From Akkermansia muciniphila (GTDB lineage: Bacteria > Verrucomicrobiota > Verrucomicrobiia > Verrucomicrobiales > Akkermansiaceae): DNA of 54,425 bases. The DNA lies in contig CAMCIC010000020.1 in NCBI GenBank assembly GCA_945874895.1, forward strand, positions 1-54,425. The letters run 5' to 3'. A program made the position numbers and the translations under genes. Below are positions 44,555-52,882 of this stretch, piece after piece. The notes under the pieces are model-generated. The model did not search any database, was not told the DNA's origin, and saw nothing but the letters and a program-made list of their open reading frames with translations. How positions within the stretch are numbered: position 1 is the stretch's first letter; each line of letters begins with the position of its first letter.

Positions 44555-44645
44555 CACAAACGCTGAAGCAATGGGTTTTGATTGCCGTCCGTTTGATCTA
44601 ACAGGCACACCGCATCGGCTCGATACCGATGAACCTGGAGATTCC

Positions 44646-46484
44646 ATGAAACACCCCTCAACTCAAAGCCATCCCCTTTCGGCAAGACGTCATCTTGCGA
44701 GCATACTCGTGAGTGCCATGCTGCCTCTGCTCATGCAAACGCAGCTGATGGCACAGAGCAGCCGCCTGGATGGTAAGAACTACACGCAACGAAGCGAGCA
44801 ACTGATTCGTTACTTTGCCAGTGCCAGCCCGAAAAATCCGAATTTCCCCAAGGATGCCATGCCCTTTCATGCTGCCCGCTTGGAACTTGGTATGGATGTC
44901 GCAGGGACATTAAAGAGCATCGAACAAATGCTGGATGTCACCCTAAAGTCGCGTCCTGACCCGTTCCATCTTCATGCCTGTATGCACGCCTATTTCCGTC
45001 ACAAGGAAAAACTCACGCCTGCCATCAGGGAAAAAATCAAGAAACTGGCCTCCAGTTGGAATTATTCAAAACCGATCGGAGTCAGCATGAACTATGAGCT
45101 GATGCGGGACGGTGCAGGTTACTTGGCGGCCCAAGAGTGGCCCGATCTTGTCGATGCCGCAGGAAACAATGCCGAAAAAATCCGCAAGAACTGTGATTCT
45201 TGGCTCTGGAGAATCTGGCGGGAAACGACCAACCGCAATGCCAGCGAGTATGACGCCCCCATCTACTACGGCACGGACTTCGCCCCCACGCGAATGATTG
45301 CCGAATACAGCCGAGATCCGCAGATGAGCCAAGCGGCCAAAATGACCTTGGATTTTATGTTGATCCACACTGGCGCTCACTGGCAGCATGGCTATCACAT
45401 CAGTAGCGCCGGACGCGGCAAGTACTGGGGATCACTGAACCTCGGACCAGATGCCGCAGCCCCCACCAATGGAATGGCGTTTCTCTTCTTCGGCTCCTAT
45501 CGCCCGTTTAACATCGCCTCGGCACCCCAAGCCTATTGGTTGGCGCATCCAGGCAAATCCCTATCGCCCGCCCTACTCACGTCATGGCAGGCATCGTTAC
45601 CAGATCAACGCACGGTTCTCGCCACTCACATCTGGCCCGGCCATGATGCCATCGTCCACAAATACGCTTGGTTCGATCCATCCTACGGATTGGCCAGCCA
45701 GCGCGAGGACGGCACTAGTTTCCGCAGCTATCTATTTAAGGAATGCCGCCGCACCATGCTCAAGTGGCAAAGCGACCAACCTGCGAGCAGCTTTACCGTC
45801 ATTCAACAGAACCGACGCAGACCGCAGGAAAAAATCGGAAATGCCTTTGCCTATGGAGAAAATCCCTACTGTCAGGTCACCCAGTATCGTAGCACGCTCA
45901 TTGGTGTGTATGACGTGCCCGAAGATTACGGCTTTTGGTTGACAAGAGCACCTTTCACCACCACGGGAGCCATCGTCTCTAAGGTCGAACGAAACGGCTG
46001 GGTGATTTGTCACGGCGGCTCCATGCTCTTCGCCTTCCGCTTCATGGGACAAGCCCGATGGGACAAGCCGGACGCGCGCGAGCGATTGGATCTCTGGCGC
46101 TGCGATGACAAACGCGGTGGTTGGATTTTGGAAACGTCCCCCTTGTCAAAGTTCGCAGGCGGGGGAACAAAGCAAGAACTCCAGCGGTTTGGGGATGCCT
46201 TGCTGCGATGCGAAATCAAAGACCAGACAAAACAATCACCACCGAAGCTGAGTTACAAAAATCTCAACGGAGACTTGATGGAAATCACATGGAAACCCTC
46301 GGCCGATCCCCTGAAAGACGAGTGCCGTGTCAATGGTAAGACACTCCGCTTCGATGAATACTCCTTGCTGAAATGCCCGAATGCGGATCAACCAAATGGA
46401 GGGTCACTTACGCTTGCCATGCCTGATGGAGCTTCTGTCATTTATGATTTCAAAAATTGGAAAATCATCAACGGCAAGCGGTAA
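44646..46484 (+). CDS. Exported protein of unknown function, 612 aa, possibly (alpha/alpha)-toroid plus beta-sandwich
   Basis: The start ATG 44646 has a GGAG 5 nt upstream and begins a signal peptide (basic head, core 'LASILVSAMLPLLMQTQLMA'). The in-frame extension further upstream overlaps the ABC gene and is rejected. The N-terminal half is helical, with repeated Trp/Tyr-rich segments ('LHACMHAYFRHKEKL', 'SWLWRIWRETTNRNASEYDAP', 'GAHWQHGYHIS'), and the C-terminal half is beta-rich ('NPYCQVTQYRSTLIGVYDVPEDYG', 'GWVICHGGSMLFAFRFMG'). This pattern recalls polysaccharide lyases and heparinase-like enzymes, but I cannot name a family. It is separated by 90 nt from the ABC gene. Confidence 0.75.
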   Translation: MKHPSTQSHPLSARRHLASILVSAMLPLLMQTQLMAQSSRLDGKNYTQRSEQLIRYFASASPKNPNFPKDAMPFHAARLELGMDVAGTLKSIEQMLDVTLKSRPDPFHLHACMHAYFRHKEKLTPAIREKIKKLASSWNYSKPIGVSMNYELMRDGAGYLAAQEWPDLVDAAGNNAEKIRKNCDSWLWRIWRETTNRNASEYDAPIYYGTDFAPTRMIAEYSRDPQMSQAAKMTLDFMLIHTGAHWQHGYHISSAGRGKYWGSLNLGPDAAAPTNGMAFLFFGSYRPFNIASAPQAYWLAHPGKSLSPALLTSWQASLPDQRTVLATHIWPGHDAIVHKYAWFDPSYGLASQREDGTSFRSYLFKECRRTMLKWQSDQPASSFTVIQQNRRRPQEKIGNAFAYGENPYCQVTQYRSTLIGVYDVPEDYGFWLTRAPFTTTGAIVSKVERNGWVICHGGSMLFAFRFMGQARWDKPDARERLDLWRCDDKRGGWILETSPLSKFAGGGTKQELQRFGDALLRCEIKDQTKQSPPKLSYKNLNGDLMEITWKPSADPLKDECRVNGKTLRFDEYSLLKCPNADQPNGGSLTLAMPDGASVIYDFKNWKIINGKR

Positions 46485-46544
46485 TCGGTTCAAAAAATTG
46501 TCGCCGCCCCCACCCCGGCGCTCGGGCACTGTTTACCCATGAAA

Positions 46545-46578
46545 CCGAAAACGCCATCCGTTAGAATTCCGTTTTCGG
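46545..46578. terminator. Stem-loop after the 612-aa protein gene
   Basis: A 9-bp stem (CCGAAAACG / CGTTTTCGG) with a 16-nt loop lies 60 nt after the stop at 46484. No U-tract follows directly; 3'-end function is plausible only. Confidence 0.4.
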
Positions 46579-46623
46579 AGAATTTCTGCAACCGCGTGCG
46601 TGAAGATCACACGTGAGAATGCT

Positions 46624-46653
46624 GATTTTTTTCAGGTGCCGCAGAAAAAAATC
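46624..46653. terminator. A/T-stem hairpin, possible bidirectional terminator
   Basis: A perfect 10-bp inverted repeat (GATTTTTTTC / GAAAAAAATC) with a 10-nt loop lies between convergent genes, 5 nt after the rhodanese stop. Both strands present a T-run within the stem, which fits a weak bidirectional terminator. Confidence 0.5.
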
Positions 46654-46657
46654 TCTT

Positions 46658-47125
46658 TCAAGGCCTGCGAGGAATCAATCCCGCCTGAGAGAGCGACTTC
46701 CATCCACCATGCAAAGCCTTAACGTCGGGAACCAGTTGATATTCGCGCAAACGTTGGGCGATCTCGCGACTCGTGCCACACCCCACATCCCCACAATACA
46801 CGACCACCCGCTTGTTCTTCTCTGCCAACACGGGGAATGCCTGCTCAAGAAGTCGATCAAAACTTTCACCCTGCGCCGTGGTCAGAAGCAATGACCCAGG
46901 CAATCCGTCTTTCTCCCAATCCACCCTGCGTCTGGCATCGATCCAAATGCAATCATTCTTCCAATCCTCGATGACCGTATGCAGACAAACTTCATCTGCG
47001 GCCAAAAGGGTCGGGTCACAAGCAACCACGGAAGTGACGATAGGATCGAAAAGACGTGTGCCCAAAGCGCCCATCCATGACACCCCTAGAATCAAGATCA
47101 ATTGTTGCCATCCATGCTTGAACAT
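46658..47125 (-). CDS. Rhodanese-domain membrane-anchored protein
   Basis: The 155 residues begin with a hydrophobic segment (about 8-24, signal anchor), followed by a rhodanese domain: 'CIWIDARRRVDWEKDGLPGSLLL', the active-site loop 'VVVYCGDVGCGTSREIAQRL' with the likely catalytic Cys in YCGDVGCGTS, and the final 'ALHGGWKSLSQAGL'. The hydrophobic start puts the domain outside the cytoplasm. It is the last gene of the sigma-factor operon, 20 nt after the DUF1573 gene. Sulfur-transfer or redox-sensing in the periplasm is inferred. Confidence 0.85.
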   Translation of the reverse strand: MFKHGWQQLILILGVSWMGALGTRLFDPIVTSVVACDPTLLAADEVCLHTVIEDWKNDCIWIDARRRVDWEKDGLPGSLLLTTAQGESFDRLLEQAFPVLAEKNKRVVVYCGDVGCGTSREIAQRLREYQLVPDVKALHGGWKSLSQAGLIPRRP

Positions 47126-47145
47126 ACAGCGTGTGGATCAGAACA

Positions 47146-47874
47146 TCACTCGGGTTGACCTCGCGGAGCGGGCTCCATCCGAGGTGTGCTGCTTGCCACT
47201 GGCAAATCGGGTCGGACGAGAACAAAAGCCAGCTGTTTTTTTTGTTTCTCAATGCTGCAGTCTGTCTCAATATGAACCACTGCCATGCCGGGAGTGACAT
47301 CAGGTTTCATCAACGGCTTGATTGTCAGCTCGTAGTCCTTTCCTTTCTCCATCGTTTTCCATTCCAACTCAAAACAAGGATGATTCATGGTAACGCGCAC
47401 GATCTCGATGGGCTCCGTATGATTCATATGAATCTTCATTACCTTGGCGTCCCAAGGTCCCTTCCCTTGCCATTCGAGAGTTCTTGGCTGGATCTCCACA
47501 AGGGTTGGTATGATAACATGCACCACCAAAGTGTGTGAGGGAGCCGACTCCTTGTCGCCCGCCAGCCACAAAACCACATTTTTGTTCACCTCGCCGATGA
47601 AATTCTGCATGTCGAAGTTGGCTCTCAGCACGCCTTTTTCCCCTGGACCAAATTCCAGTTTACCGTCTTGGAGCAACTCTACCGACATGCAGGAGCAAGT
47701 CGCTTTGTAGCGCTCGATTTTGATGACCTCTTTGCCTTTGTTTTCGAAGGCAAAATCACAAAAAATTTTGGTGGCATCAGGCGGAGCGTGGATGTCTTTT
47801 TTTTGCGAATCAAATACCAACTCCGCATTCAACAAAGCGGTCATGGCGAGGAAGAGGCATACGATTGATTTCAT
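47146..47874 (-). CDS. Exported DUF1573 protein
   Basis: The 242 residues start with a signal peptide (MKSIVCLFLAMTALLNA) and carry the DUF1573 immunoglobulin-like pattern: 'FCDFAFENKGKEVIKIERYKATCSCMSVEL' with the CSC cysteine motif, followed by 'FGPGEKGVLRANFDMQNFIGEVNKNVVL'. The second half looks like another Ig-like fold. DUF1573 proteins are periplasmic and their role is not known. It overlaps the upstream gene by 4 nt. Confidence 0.85.
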   Translation of the reverse strand: MKSIVCLFLAMTALLNAELVFDSQKKDIHAPPDATKIFCDFAFENKGKEVIKIERYKATCSCMSVELLQDGKLEFGPGEKGVLRANFDMQNFIGEVNKNVVLWLAGDKESAPSHTLVVHVIIPTLVEIQPRTLEWQGKGPWDAKVMKIHMNHTEPIEIVRVTMNHPCFELEWKTMEKGKDYELTIKPLMKPDVTPGMAVVHIETDCSIEKQKKQLAFVLVRPDLPVASSTPRMEPAPRGQPE

Positions 47875-48380
47875 GGAGCGGGAGAGAGTATCGGTTTTTC
47901 ATAAGGCGAGAGCGAGATGATCACGATCATCCGTCCCTGACGCCATTCAGGACCCAAGACATACATCGGATTACCCGCAGTCAAAGCGGCACCTGTCTTG
48001 AGAATTTTCTTTTGATTTAGCCACAACTCCATGTCCAGACGAGTCAATTCTTTGGACGGGCGGGCCTCCGCTTCAAAACGCACAAGGATGTCATCGGAAG
48101 CGGAAATCGGTTTGGCCCAGTTTTCGTAACTGCGGAACAAGGGCTTGGTATCGACGCCCAATTCGCGATAGTTTGCAAACTTCAATCGCGGATCTTTCAT
48201 CAATCGCTGCGATGTCGCCTCATCGAGCCGCTTGAATTTGGCCAAGCTGTCATCCTGTTGACCCGCACATGCGTGGATGAGAGTGACGGTGACAGAACCA
48301 ATGATGTCACGCCCCCGTTCGGCAAATGCGGATCCGGAAGGAACCAACACAAGGATGAGGATGACGAGGAAACGAACCAT
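47871..48380 (-). CDS. Exported hypothetical protein in ECF operon
   Basis: The 169 residues start at ATG 48380 with a signal peptide (MVRFLVILILVLVPSGSAFA). A longer in-frame reading that reaches 48605 would overlap the anti-sigma gene and gives an Arg/Ser-rich artefact. The mature part has 'GSVTVTLIHACAGQQDDS', 'LFRSYENWAKPISASDDIL' and 'LWLNQKKILKTGAALTAGNPMYVLGPEWRQGRMIVIISLSPYE', probably all-beta. No family is recognised. Overlap of 4 nt with DUF1573 and a gap of 13 nt to the anti-sigma gene place it in the operon. Confidence 0.7.
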   Translation of the reverse strand: MVRFLVILILVLVPSGSAFAERGRDIIGSVTVTLIHACAGQQDDSLAKFKRLDEATSQRLMKDPRLKFANYRELGVDTKPLFRSYENWAKPISASDDILVRFEAEARPSKELTRLDMELWLNQKKILKTGAALTAGNPMYVLGPEWRQGRMIVIISLSPYEKPILSPAP

Positions 48381-48393
48381 GAACGTAAAAAAA

Positions 48394-48963
48394 CTAGGGA
48401 GTGATGAGAGTTGCTTCCTTCTTCTGCGTCTCAGCGCCATGGTGTGAGTCCGTAGTCGACACCGAAGAAGTGGCATCCTGTGCAAATTCGTCGGGCAGCG
48501 CTTCGACACCGTTAAGAACGATGACGGTGCCCTCGGCAGGACTGGTTTCAAAAAACTCCGCTTTGACGCCCTGCTCTGGCGTGTAGGTGACGAGGGTTTT
48601 GGCACGATGCATGCGGTGATGCCAATGGTTGCCGCCCCAAAAGCCCAGCACCATCGCAGCCGCGATGCTCAGCGGAAGAATCCACTTGCTGGGCAGGACC
48701 ACGGTTGTGCGGGATGCTTGGATCGAGGAAGCAGAGGTGGCAATCGAGTGAAAGAGACGGGCTTGGAAAAACTCTCCTTGAGGAATCTCGCTGGAGTGCG
48801 ACATGATTTGAGGGAGATGACTTCTCCATCTGCGGGATGACTCACGCTTTTCCCACCAAAGGGGATGATTGGATGCCCATAGATCTACCAGAGCTTGCTC
48901 TTCCGCCGCAAGCTCATCCTCCAGCCAAAGCAACAGGGTATGATCATCGGGATTCGTATTCAT
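48394..48963 (-). CDS. Putative membrane anti-sigma factor
   Basis: The 189-residue protein has an N-terminal cytoplasmic helical part ('DHTLLLWLEDELAAEEQALVDLW') that looks like the sigma-binding domain of an anti-sigma factor, a membrane helix (about 94-110), and a periplasmic tail of about 75 residues. The HxxxCxxC zinc motif is absent. It overlaps the sigma gene by 20 nt. Function is inferred from this position and topology. Confidence 0.7.
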   Translation of the reverse strand: MNTNPDDHTLLLWLEDELAAEEQALVDLWASNHPLWWEKRESSRRWRSHLPQIMSHSSEIPQGEFFQARLFHSIATSASSIQASRTTVVLPSKWILPLSIAAAMVLGFWGGNHWHHRMHRAKTLVTYTPEQGVKAEFFETSPAEGTVIVLNGVEALPDEFAQDATSSVSTTDSHHGAETQKKEATLITP

Positions 48964-49609
48964 CTCTCAGCAATGTTTGTAGTTTTTGGCGGGCGTAGAA
49001 CAGGCGACTCATCACGGTCCCTATGGTGCAGCCCATGACATCGGCGATTTCCTTGTAAGCCATTCCTTGGACATCCTTGAGGATCACGATTTCCCTGTGT
49101 TCCGGAGAAATCTTCGACAAAGCCGCTTCAATTTTCGCCTTCAGCTCCCCCATTTCCATCTTTTGATCTGGACTATCACCCACATGAGGGATAGCCACGG
49201 CGGATGGATCAATCCGCTCGTTGTCAAAAAGATCATCACGCAACTCACCCGCCATTTCGTGTTTGCGTTTGCGGCTCCAATCATAGACGACGTTGTGTGC
49301 AATGCGATAGAGCCAAGTAGTGAACTTCGCCTTCGATTCGAAATGCACGAGAGCGTTCCACGCCTTAATGAAAACATCCTGGGTCAAATCCCAAGCGTCA
49401 GCTTCGTGATGTGTCATGTTGCGAATCATGGCAAAAATCCGGTTGCGGTGACGGATCACCAACTGATCGTATGCTTTCAAGTCGCCCGCCTGAGAACGAG
49501 CCACAAGTTCAGCATCGGCAGTCTCCTCAGCACCCTGACCGCCCCAAGGTGGTTCCAAATGCATAGGCCCCTGCGTGCCATAAGACGAATGAAGGCGCCA
49601 TTTATTCAT
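48944..49609 (-). CDS. ECF RNA polymerase sigma factor
   Basis: The 221 residues contain sigma region 2 ('LVARSQAGDLKAYDQLVIRHRNRIFAMI', 'DAWDLTQDVFIKAWNAL', 'FTTWLYRIAHNVVYDWSRKR') and region 4 ('ALSKISPEHREIVILKDVQGMAYKEIADVMGCTIGTVMSRLFYARQKL'). I start at ATG 49609 (MNKWRLH); ATG 49564 is also possible, and 24 residues reachable further upstream are not sigma-like. It leads a five-gene operon with the anti-sigma and three exported proteins, and is divergent from the pseudokinase-FGE gene. Confidence 0.93.
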   Translation of the reverse strand: MNKWRLHSSYGTQGPMHLEPPWGGQGAEETADAELVARSQAGDLKAYDQLVIRHRNRIFAMIRNMTHHEADAWDLTQDVFIKAWNALVHFESKAKFTTWLYRIAHNVVYDWSRKRKHEMAGELRDDLFDNERIDPSAVAIPHVGDSPDQKMEMGELKAKIEAALSKISPEHREIVILKDVQGMAYKEIADVMGCTIGTVMSRLFYARQKLQTLLRDEYESR

Positions 49610-49803
49610 GAATTTTGCAAAAAATCCGTAACTGGATGCGTTGGCAAGAAGGTAACATTCCGCACGCTCATGGCAATGCAAGATTTCCGCATCGAAAGTC
49701 CGGCTTTCTGAAAGCTACCACCAAGTCACAATCAAATGGGTGGATGTGCATTTTACTCTTTCCGATCGAACGGTTTTGCGGCATCTTTTCATCCGAGAGA
49801 CTT

Positions 49804-51285
49804 ATGTCATTTGAACCACCGAGCGATTACCAGCTGAGCCAACTTTTGGGAGTAAATCCAAAAACGAACATCTGGCTCGCGGAACAGCTCTCTGTTCGTC
49901 GCAACGTTGTTTTGGAACAACTGCTTGACCTCGATAGCGAGCATCGCGAGGACTTCCTCGCATCGGTCCGAGCGAAGGCAAGCATCGATCACCCGTTGAT
50001 TGCTTCGGTCTATGAAGCGATCAATGACGACGCGCATTGCTTCTTCACCCGCGAGTGGTTGCCAGGTGAGAATCTATCGGCTCTCGTGGAGCGTGGTGTC
50101 ACACTGAAACCGGCTCAACTTGCCCACATCATCAAACGCGTCGCCGAGGCCTGCATGCATCTTGAGGAACGGGGCACATCGACCGATGAACTGACATTGT
50201 CGCACGTCTATCTCAACGAACAACATGTCTTACGCTTATCGAATCTGGCCAAGTGGGGCAATCGTGAAGATCACAGGTCAGCCGATGACATGGCGGAAAT
50301 GGGAAGCCACTTGTTGCCGCTGATGGAACTGGGAGAATCCGGTTACACCCGTGTCCAAACTCTGTTGCATTGGATGACAGGCAAGGATCCGGAGCGCATC
50401 ATGCAATGGAAAAATGTCCGTCATTACGCAGACCAAATCGAACAGCAACTCGCCGCGCCGGTGGTTCCCATGCATCCTTCGAGCCAACCACAGCGGACCG
50501 CAGGGAAAAAAAACCAGAGGCAACTTGTGATTGTGGGTATCGTTGTCGCCATCATCGCCCTCGTTACGATGTTTTTTGTGTCGCAAAAACAAAAGCCTGA
50601 GAAAACAACGATCGCTCAGCTCGATGGCCCCATTCTCGTTCCAGAAGGCCTCTATCCTGGACCTGACGGCAATGAGAACAAGATTCGTGGCTTCTGGCTC
50701 GCCGCCCATGAAGTCACGATCGGAGAGTATCGTGAATTTCTCGAATCTCTCAAAGTTCTCGATATCGGACAACGCAAAATCTTCGATCACGAATCACAGC
50801 CGCTCACCAAGCTTCGTCACGAAACCGAGAATTGGACGGAAATCATCGCCGCTGCGGAAAACAATGGCATGTGGAAAAACCGTGTGCTGACCTTGAATAG
50901 TCCCGTGTTTGGTGTCGACTGGTGGGATGCTCATGCCTACTGCGAGTGGAAACGTGCACGACTGCCCACTCAAGAAGAATGGTATGCGGCAATGAGAATG
51001 AAGACCCATGATCCACGCTCTCTGATACCCGCGGCGTGGGGGGACGTGGTATCCCAAGACAAAAACGGTGCTGGATTTTTCGGCATGGCAGGCGGTGTGT
51101 CGGAATGGACACGTAAGCCCGCCAGCGATCCTTCCAACCCGCTGGGTGCCCGCTTATGGGTTCTCATTGGTGCATCCTTTGCCAAACCGACCAATGGCGC
51201 GCAAGCAAGAGAGTGGATCAATCATCGTGACCTTCGCCGTGACGACTTAGGTTTCCGCATCGCATACGATCACTTGCCGGAATGA
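49804..51285 (+). CDS. Pseudokinase - TM - FGE/SUMF1-like fusion protein
   Basis: The 493 residues form three parts. Residues about 10-215 are a Ser/Thr kinase fold ('YQLSQLLGVNPKTNIWLAEQ', 'ASIDHPLIASVYEAINDDAHCFFTREWLPGENLSALVE', 'QLAHIIKRVAEACMHLEERG') without the catalytic residues: the beta3 Lys is missing, HRDLKPxN is replaced by 'STDELTLSHVYLN', and DFG is replaced by LSN. A membrane helix lies at about 240-259. Residues about 275-493 are a formylglycine-generating-enzyme-like domain ('GFWLAAHEVTIGEYREFLESL', 'VDWWDAHAYCEWKRARLPTQEEW', 'DDLGFRIAYD') lacking the active-site Cys pair. Both halves thus appear non-catalytic: a signal-reading membrane protein is the likely role. ATG 49804 is the start; upstream in-frame codons are not kinase-like. 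It ends with a 16-nt overlap with ribD. Confidence 0.8.
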   Translation: MSFEPPSDYQLSQLLGVNPKTNIWLAEQLSVRRNVVLEQLLDLDSEHREDFLASVRAKASIDHPLIASVYEAINDDAHCFFTREWLPGENLSALVERGVTLKPAQLAHIIKRVAEACMHLEERGTSTDELTLSHVYLNEQHVLRLSNLAKWGNREDHRSADDMAEMGSHLLPLMELGESGYTRVQTLLHWMTGKDPERIMQWKNVRHYADQIEQQLAAPVVPMHPSSQPQRTAGKKNQRQLVIVGIVVAIIALVTMFFVSQKQKPEKTTIAQLDGPILVPEGLYPGPDGNENKIRGFWLAAHEVTIGEYREFLESLKVLDIGQRKIFDHESQPLTKLRHETENWTEIIAAAENNGMWKNRVLTLNSPVFGVDWWDAHAYCEWKRARLPTQEEWYAAMRMKTHDPRSLIPAAWGDVVSQDKNGAGFFGMAGGVSEWTRKPASDPSNPLGARLWVLIGASFAKPTNGAQAREWINHRDLRRDDLGFRIAYDHLPE

Positions 51286-52304
51286 TCTTTGCGAACCAGT
51301 GCGCGCAACCTCACATCATCTCCCAAGGTTTTCCACTCGGCTTGTTCAAGAGACAGCGGAAAGTCCGCTTCCCCTGCCATCGCGGGCAAGCCGCCGGTAA
51401 TCATGGGGGTCATGTAGATCACGCACTCATCCACCAGTCCCCGCTGCATCCAATCAGCAACGAGCTTTCCACCGGCTTCTACCATGACCGTGAGGACCCC
51501 GCGTTCCGCCAGTTCCTTGAGTATGGTTTCTGGTTCTGCACTGCTCACCCATGTGCGATCATGAAATTCATCCACAAACAAAGGCGCATTTCTGGGCAAA
51601 CTCTGCGGGTTACGAGAAATCACCACGCGCCATGGCGGCAGACGTCCCTCCATCAAGAGCGGCTGGCGAATGGTCAGTGACGGCAGATCTTGCCGGACTG
51701 TCTCGCCGGATGTAACAATCGCATCCGATTCCGCTCGCAGAGATTGGACATCATCCCGTGATGCGGGGCAAGACAACCAGGACGTCTCCCCCTTAGGGCG
51801 CGTGATCCGACCATCCAAACTCATGGCGATTTTCACCATCACCCAAGGCAGTCCCGTGCGCTGAACTTTCGCGAACGGACGCAGAATCTTTTCGCATGGC
51901 TCGCGCAGAACTCCCTTCACCACGGAGATTCCTTCCTTTTGCAAAAGCGCATCCGCACGACCCGCGTGAGCGGGATTCGGATCTTCACAAGCATACACCA
52001 CTCTTGTGATTCCCGCCTCGATCAAACCAGCCACACACGGAGGCGTGCGACCGAATGTCGAACAGGGCTCCAAGGTCACATAGGCTGTGGCACCCACCAG
52101 CGAATCAGGACCATACCGGTGTCGAGCATCAGCCATCGCCTCGCGCTCAGCGTGCGGCAGTCCCACCTTACGATGCCATCCTTTTCCCAGCAACATGCCA
52201 TCTTTGACGATGACTGCTCCTACGGGGGGATTCGGCGAGGTTTTACCTACGCCGCGACGAGCCTCTTCCAGCGCTAGGTTCATCCATGATTCGTCTTTCG
52301 TCAT
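51270..52304 (-). CDS. ribD: Riboflavin biosynthesis protein RibD (bifunctional deaminase/reductase)
   Basis: RibD deaminates and then reduces the pyrimidine intermediate of riboflavin synthesis. The 344 residues start at ATG 52304 (MTKDESWMNLALEEARRG). The deaminase zinc site is present (His51-Ala-Glu53, Cys81 and Cys90 in PCSTFGRTPPC). The reductase half follows from about residue 145 ('PWVMVKIAMSLDGRI', 'VMVEAGGKLVADWM'). ATGA overlap with the upstream methyltransferase suggests coupled translation. No ribE, ribA or ribH lies here. Confidence 0.94.
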   Translation of the reverse strand: MTKDESWMNLALEEARRGVGKTSPNPPVGAVIVKDGMLLGKGWHRKVGLPHAEREAMADARHRYGPDSLVGATAYVTLEPCSTFGRTPPCVAGLIEAGITRVVYACEDPNPAHAGRADALLQKEGISVVKGVLREPCEKILRPFAKVQRTGLPWVMVKIAMSLDGRITRPKGETSWLSCPASRDDVQSLRAESDAIVTSGETVRQDLPSLTIRQPLLMEGRLPPWRVVISRNPQSLPRNAPLFVDEFHDRTWVSSAEPETILKELAERGVLTVMVEAGGKLVADWMQRGLVDECVIYMTPMITGGLPAMAGEADFPLSLEQAEWKTLGDDVRLRALVRKDHSGK

Positions 52305-52882
52305 GGGCGCGCCTCCTTTTTTTGCATCGCGATCAACTCGGGTGCCGCCTGCCGCGTCGCCCATTTTTCATAATGCACCACATGCCAGTCCGCACCGCGT
52401 GCTAGGGCCCATGCTTTTACGGCCTCTGCTTCCTGATCGCCTCCCGGATGCCCGGGATAGCATACAACTGTCATCATTCCCCCATCAGAAATCAGACCTG
52501 CGGCGGACTCCAACGCAAGCACAGTTTCATCCGCGGATGTGATCCACGTATGATCGGCGCCGGGCAGATAGCCCAAATTGAACATCACGGCTTTGACCGA
52601 TCCTATGACAAAGTCTCCCATGCGCGCATGAGAAGCCAGATGCCATTGATAGACAGACTCAGGAATTCCATGGCGTAGCATCTGTTGCGTAGCTGATTCC
52701 AGTGCGAGTTCTTGAACATCAAAACCAATCACTTTTCCAATGGCACCGACACACTGAGCCAAAAAAAGCGCGTCATGCCCATTTCCCAGAGTCGCGTCAA
52801 TCACACGATCACCAGGCTCAATGATTTGCCGCAACCACATGTGAGCCATTTCCGTGGGTTTGGGGAAAATCAATGGTTTCAT
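52301..52882 (-). CDS. mnmM: tRNA 5-(aminomethyl)-2-thiouridine methyltransferase, MnmM/YtqB type
   Basis: The 193 residues fit the PF06962 methyltransferase family, characterised in Bacillus subtilis as MnmM (YtqB), which turns nm5s2U34 into mnm5s2U34. The SAM site DATLGNGHDA (residues 29-38) and the family hallmark 'FNLGYLPGADH' near residue 100 are both visible, as is 'MMTVVCYPGHPGGDQEAEAV'. The gene overlaps the FAD oxidoreductase upstream by 4 nt and ribD downstream by 4 nt. The oxidoreductase neighbour would make its substrate, as argued there. Confidence 0.82.
   Translation of the reverse strand: MKPLIFPKPTEMAHMWLRQIIEPGDRVIDATLGNGHDALFLAQCVGAIGKVIGFDVQELALESATQQMLRHGIPESVYQWHLASHARMGDFVIGSVKAVMFNLGYLPGADHTWITSADETVLALESAAGLISDGGMMTVVCYPGHPGGDQEAEAVKAWALARGADWHVVHYEKWATRQAAPELIAMQKKEARP

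Noticed and set aside
44391-44645. N-terminal extension of the 612-aa protein
   Set aside because: It overlaps the ABC ATPase gene in another frame; ATG 44646 has a ribosome-binding site and a signal peptide.
48381-48605. Long N-terminal extension of the 169-aa exported protein
   Set aside because: The extension overlaps the anti-sigma gene and is Arg/Ser-rich; a clear signal peptide starts at 48380.
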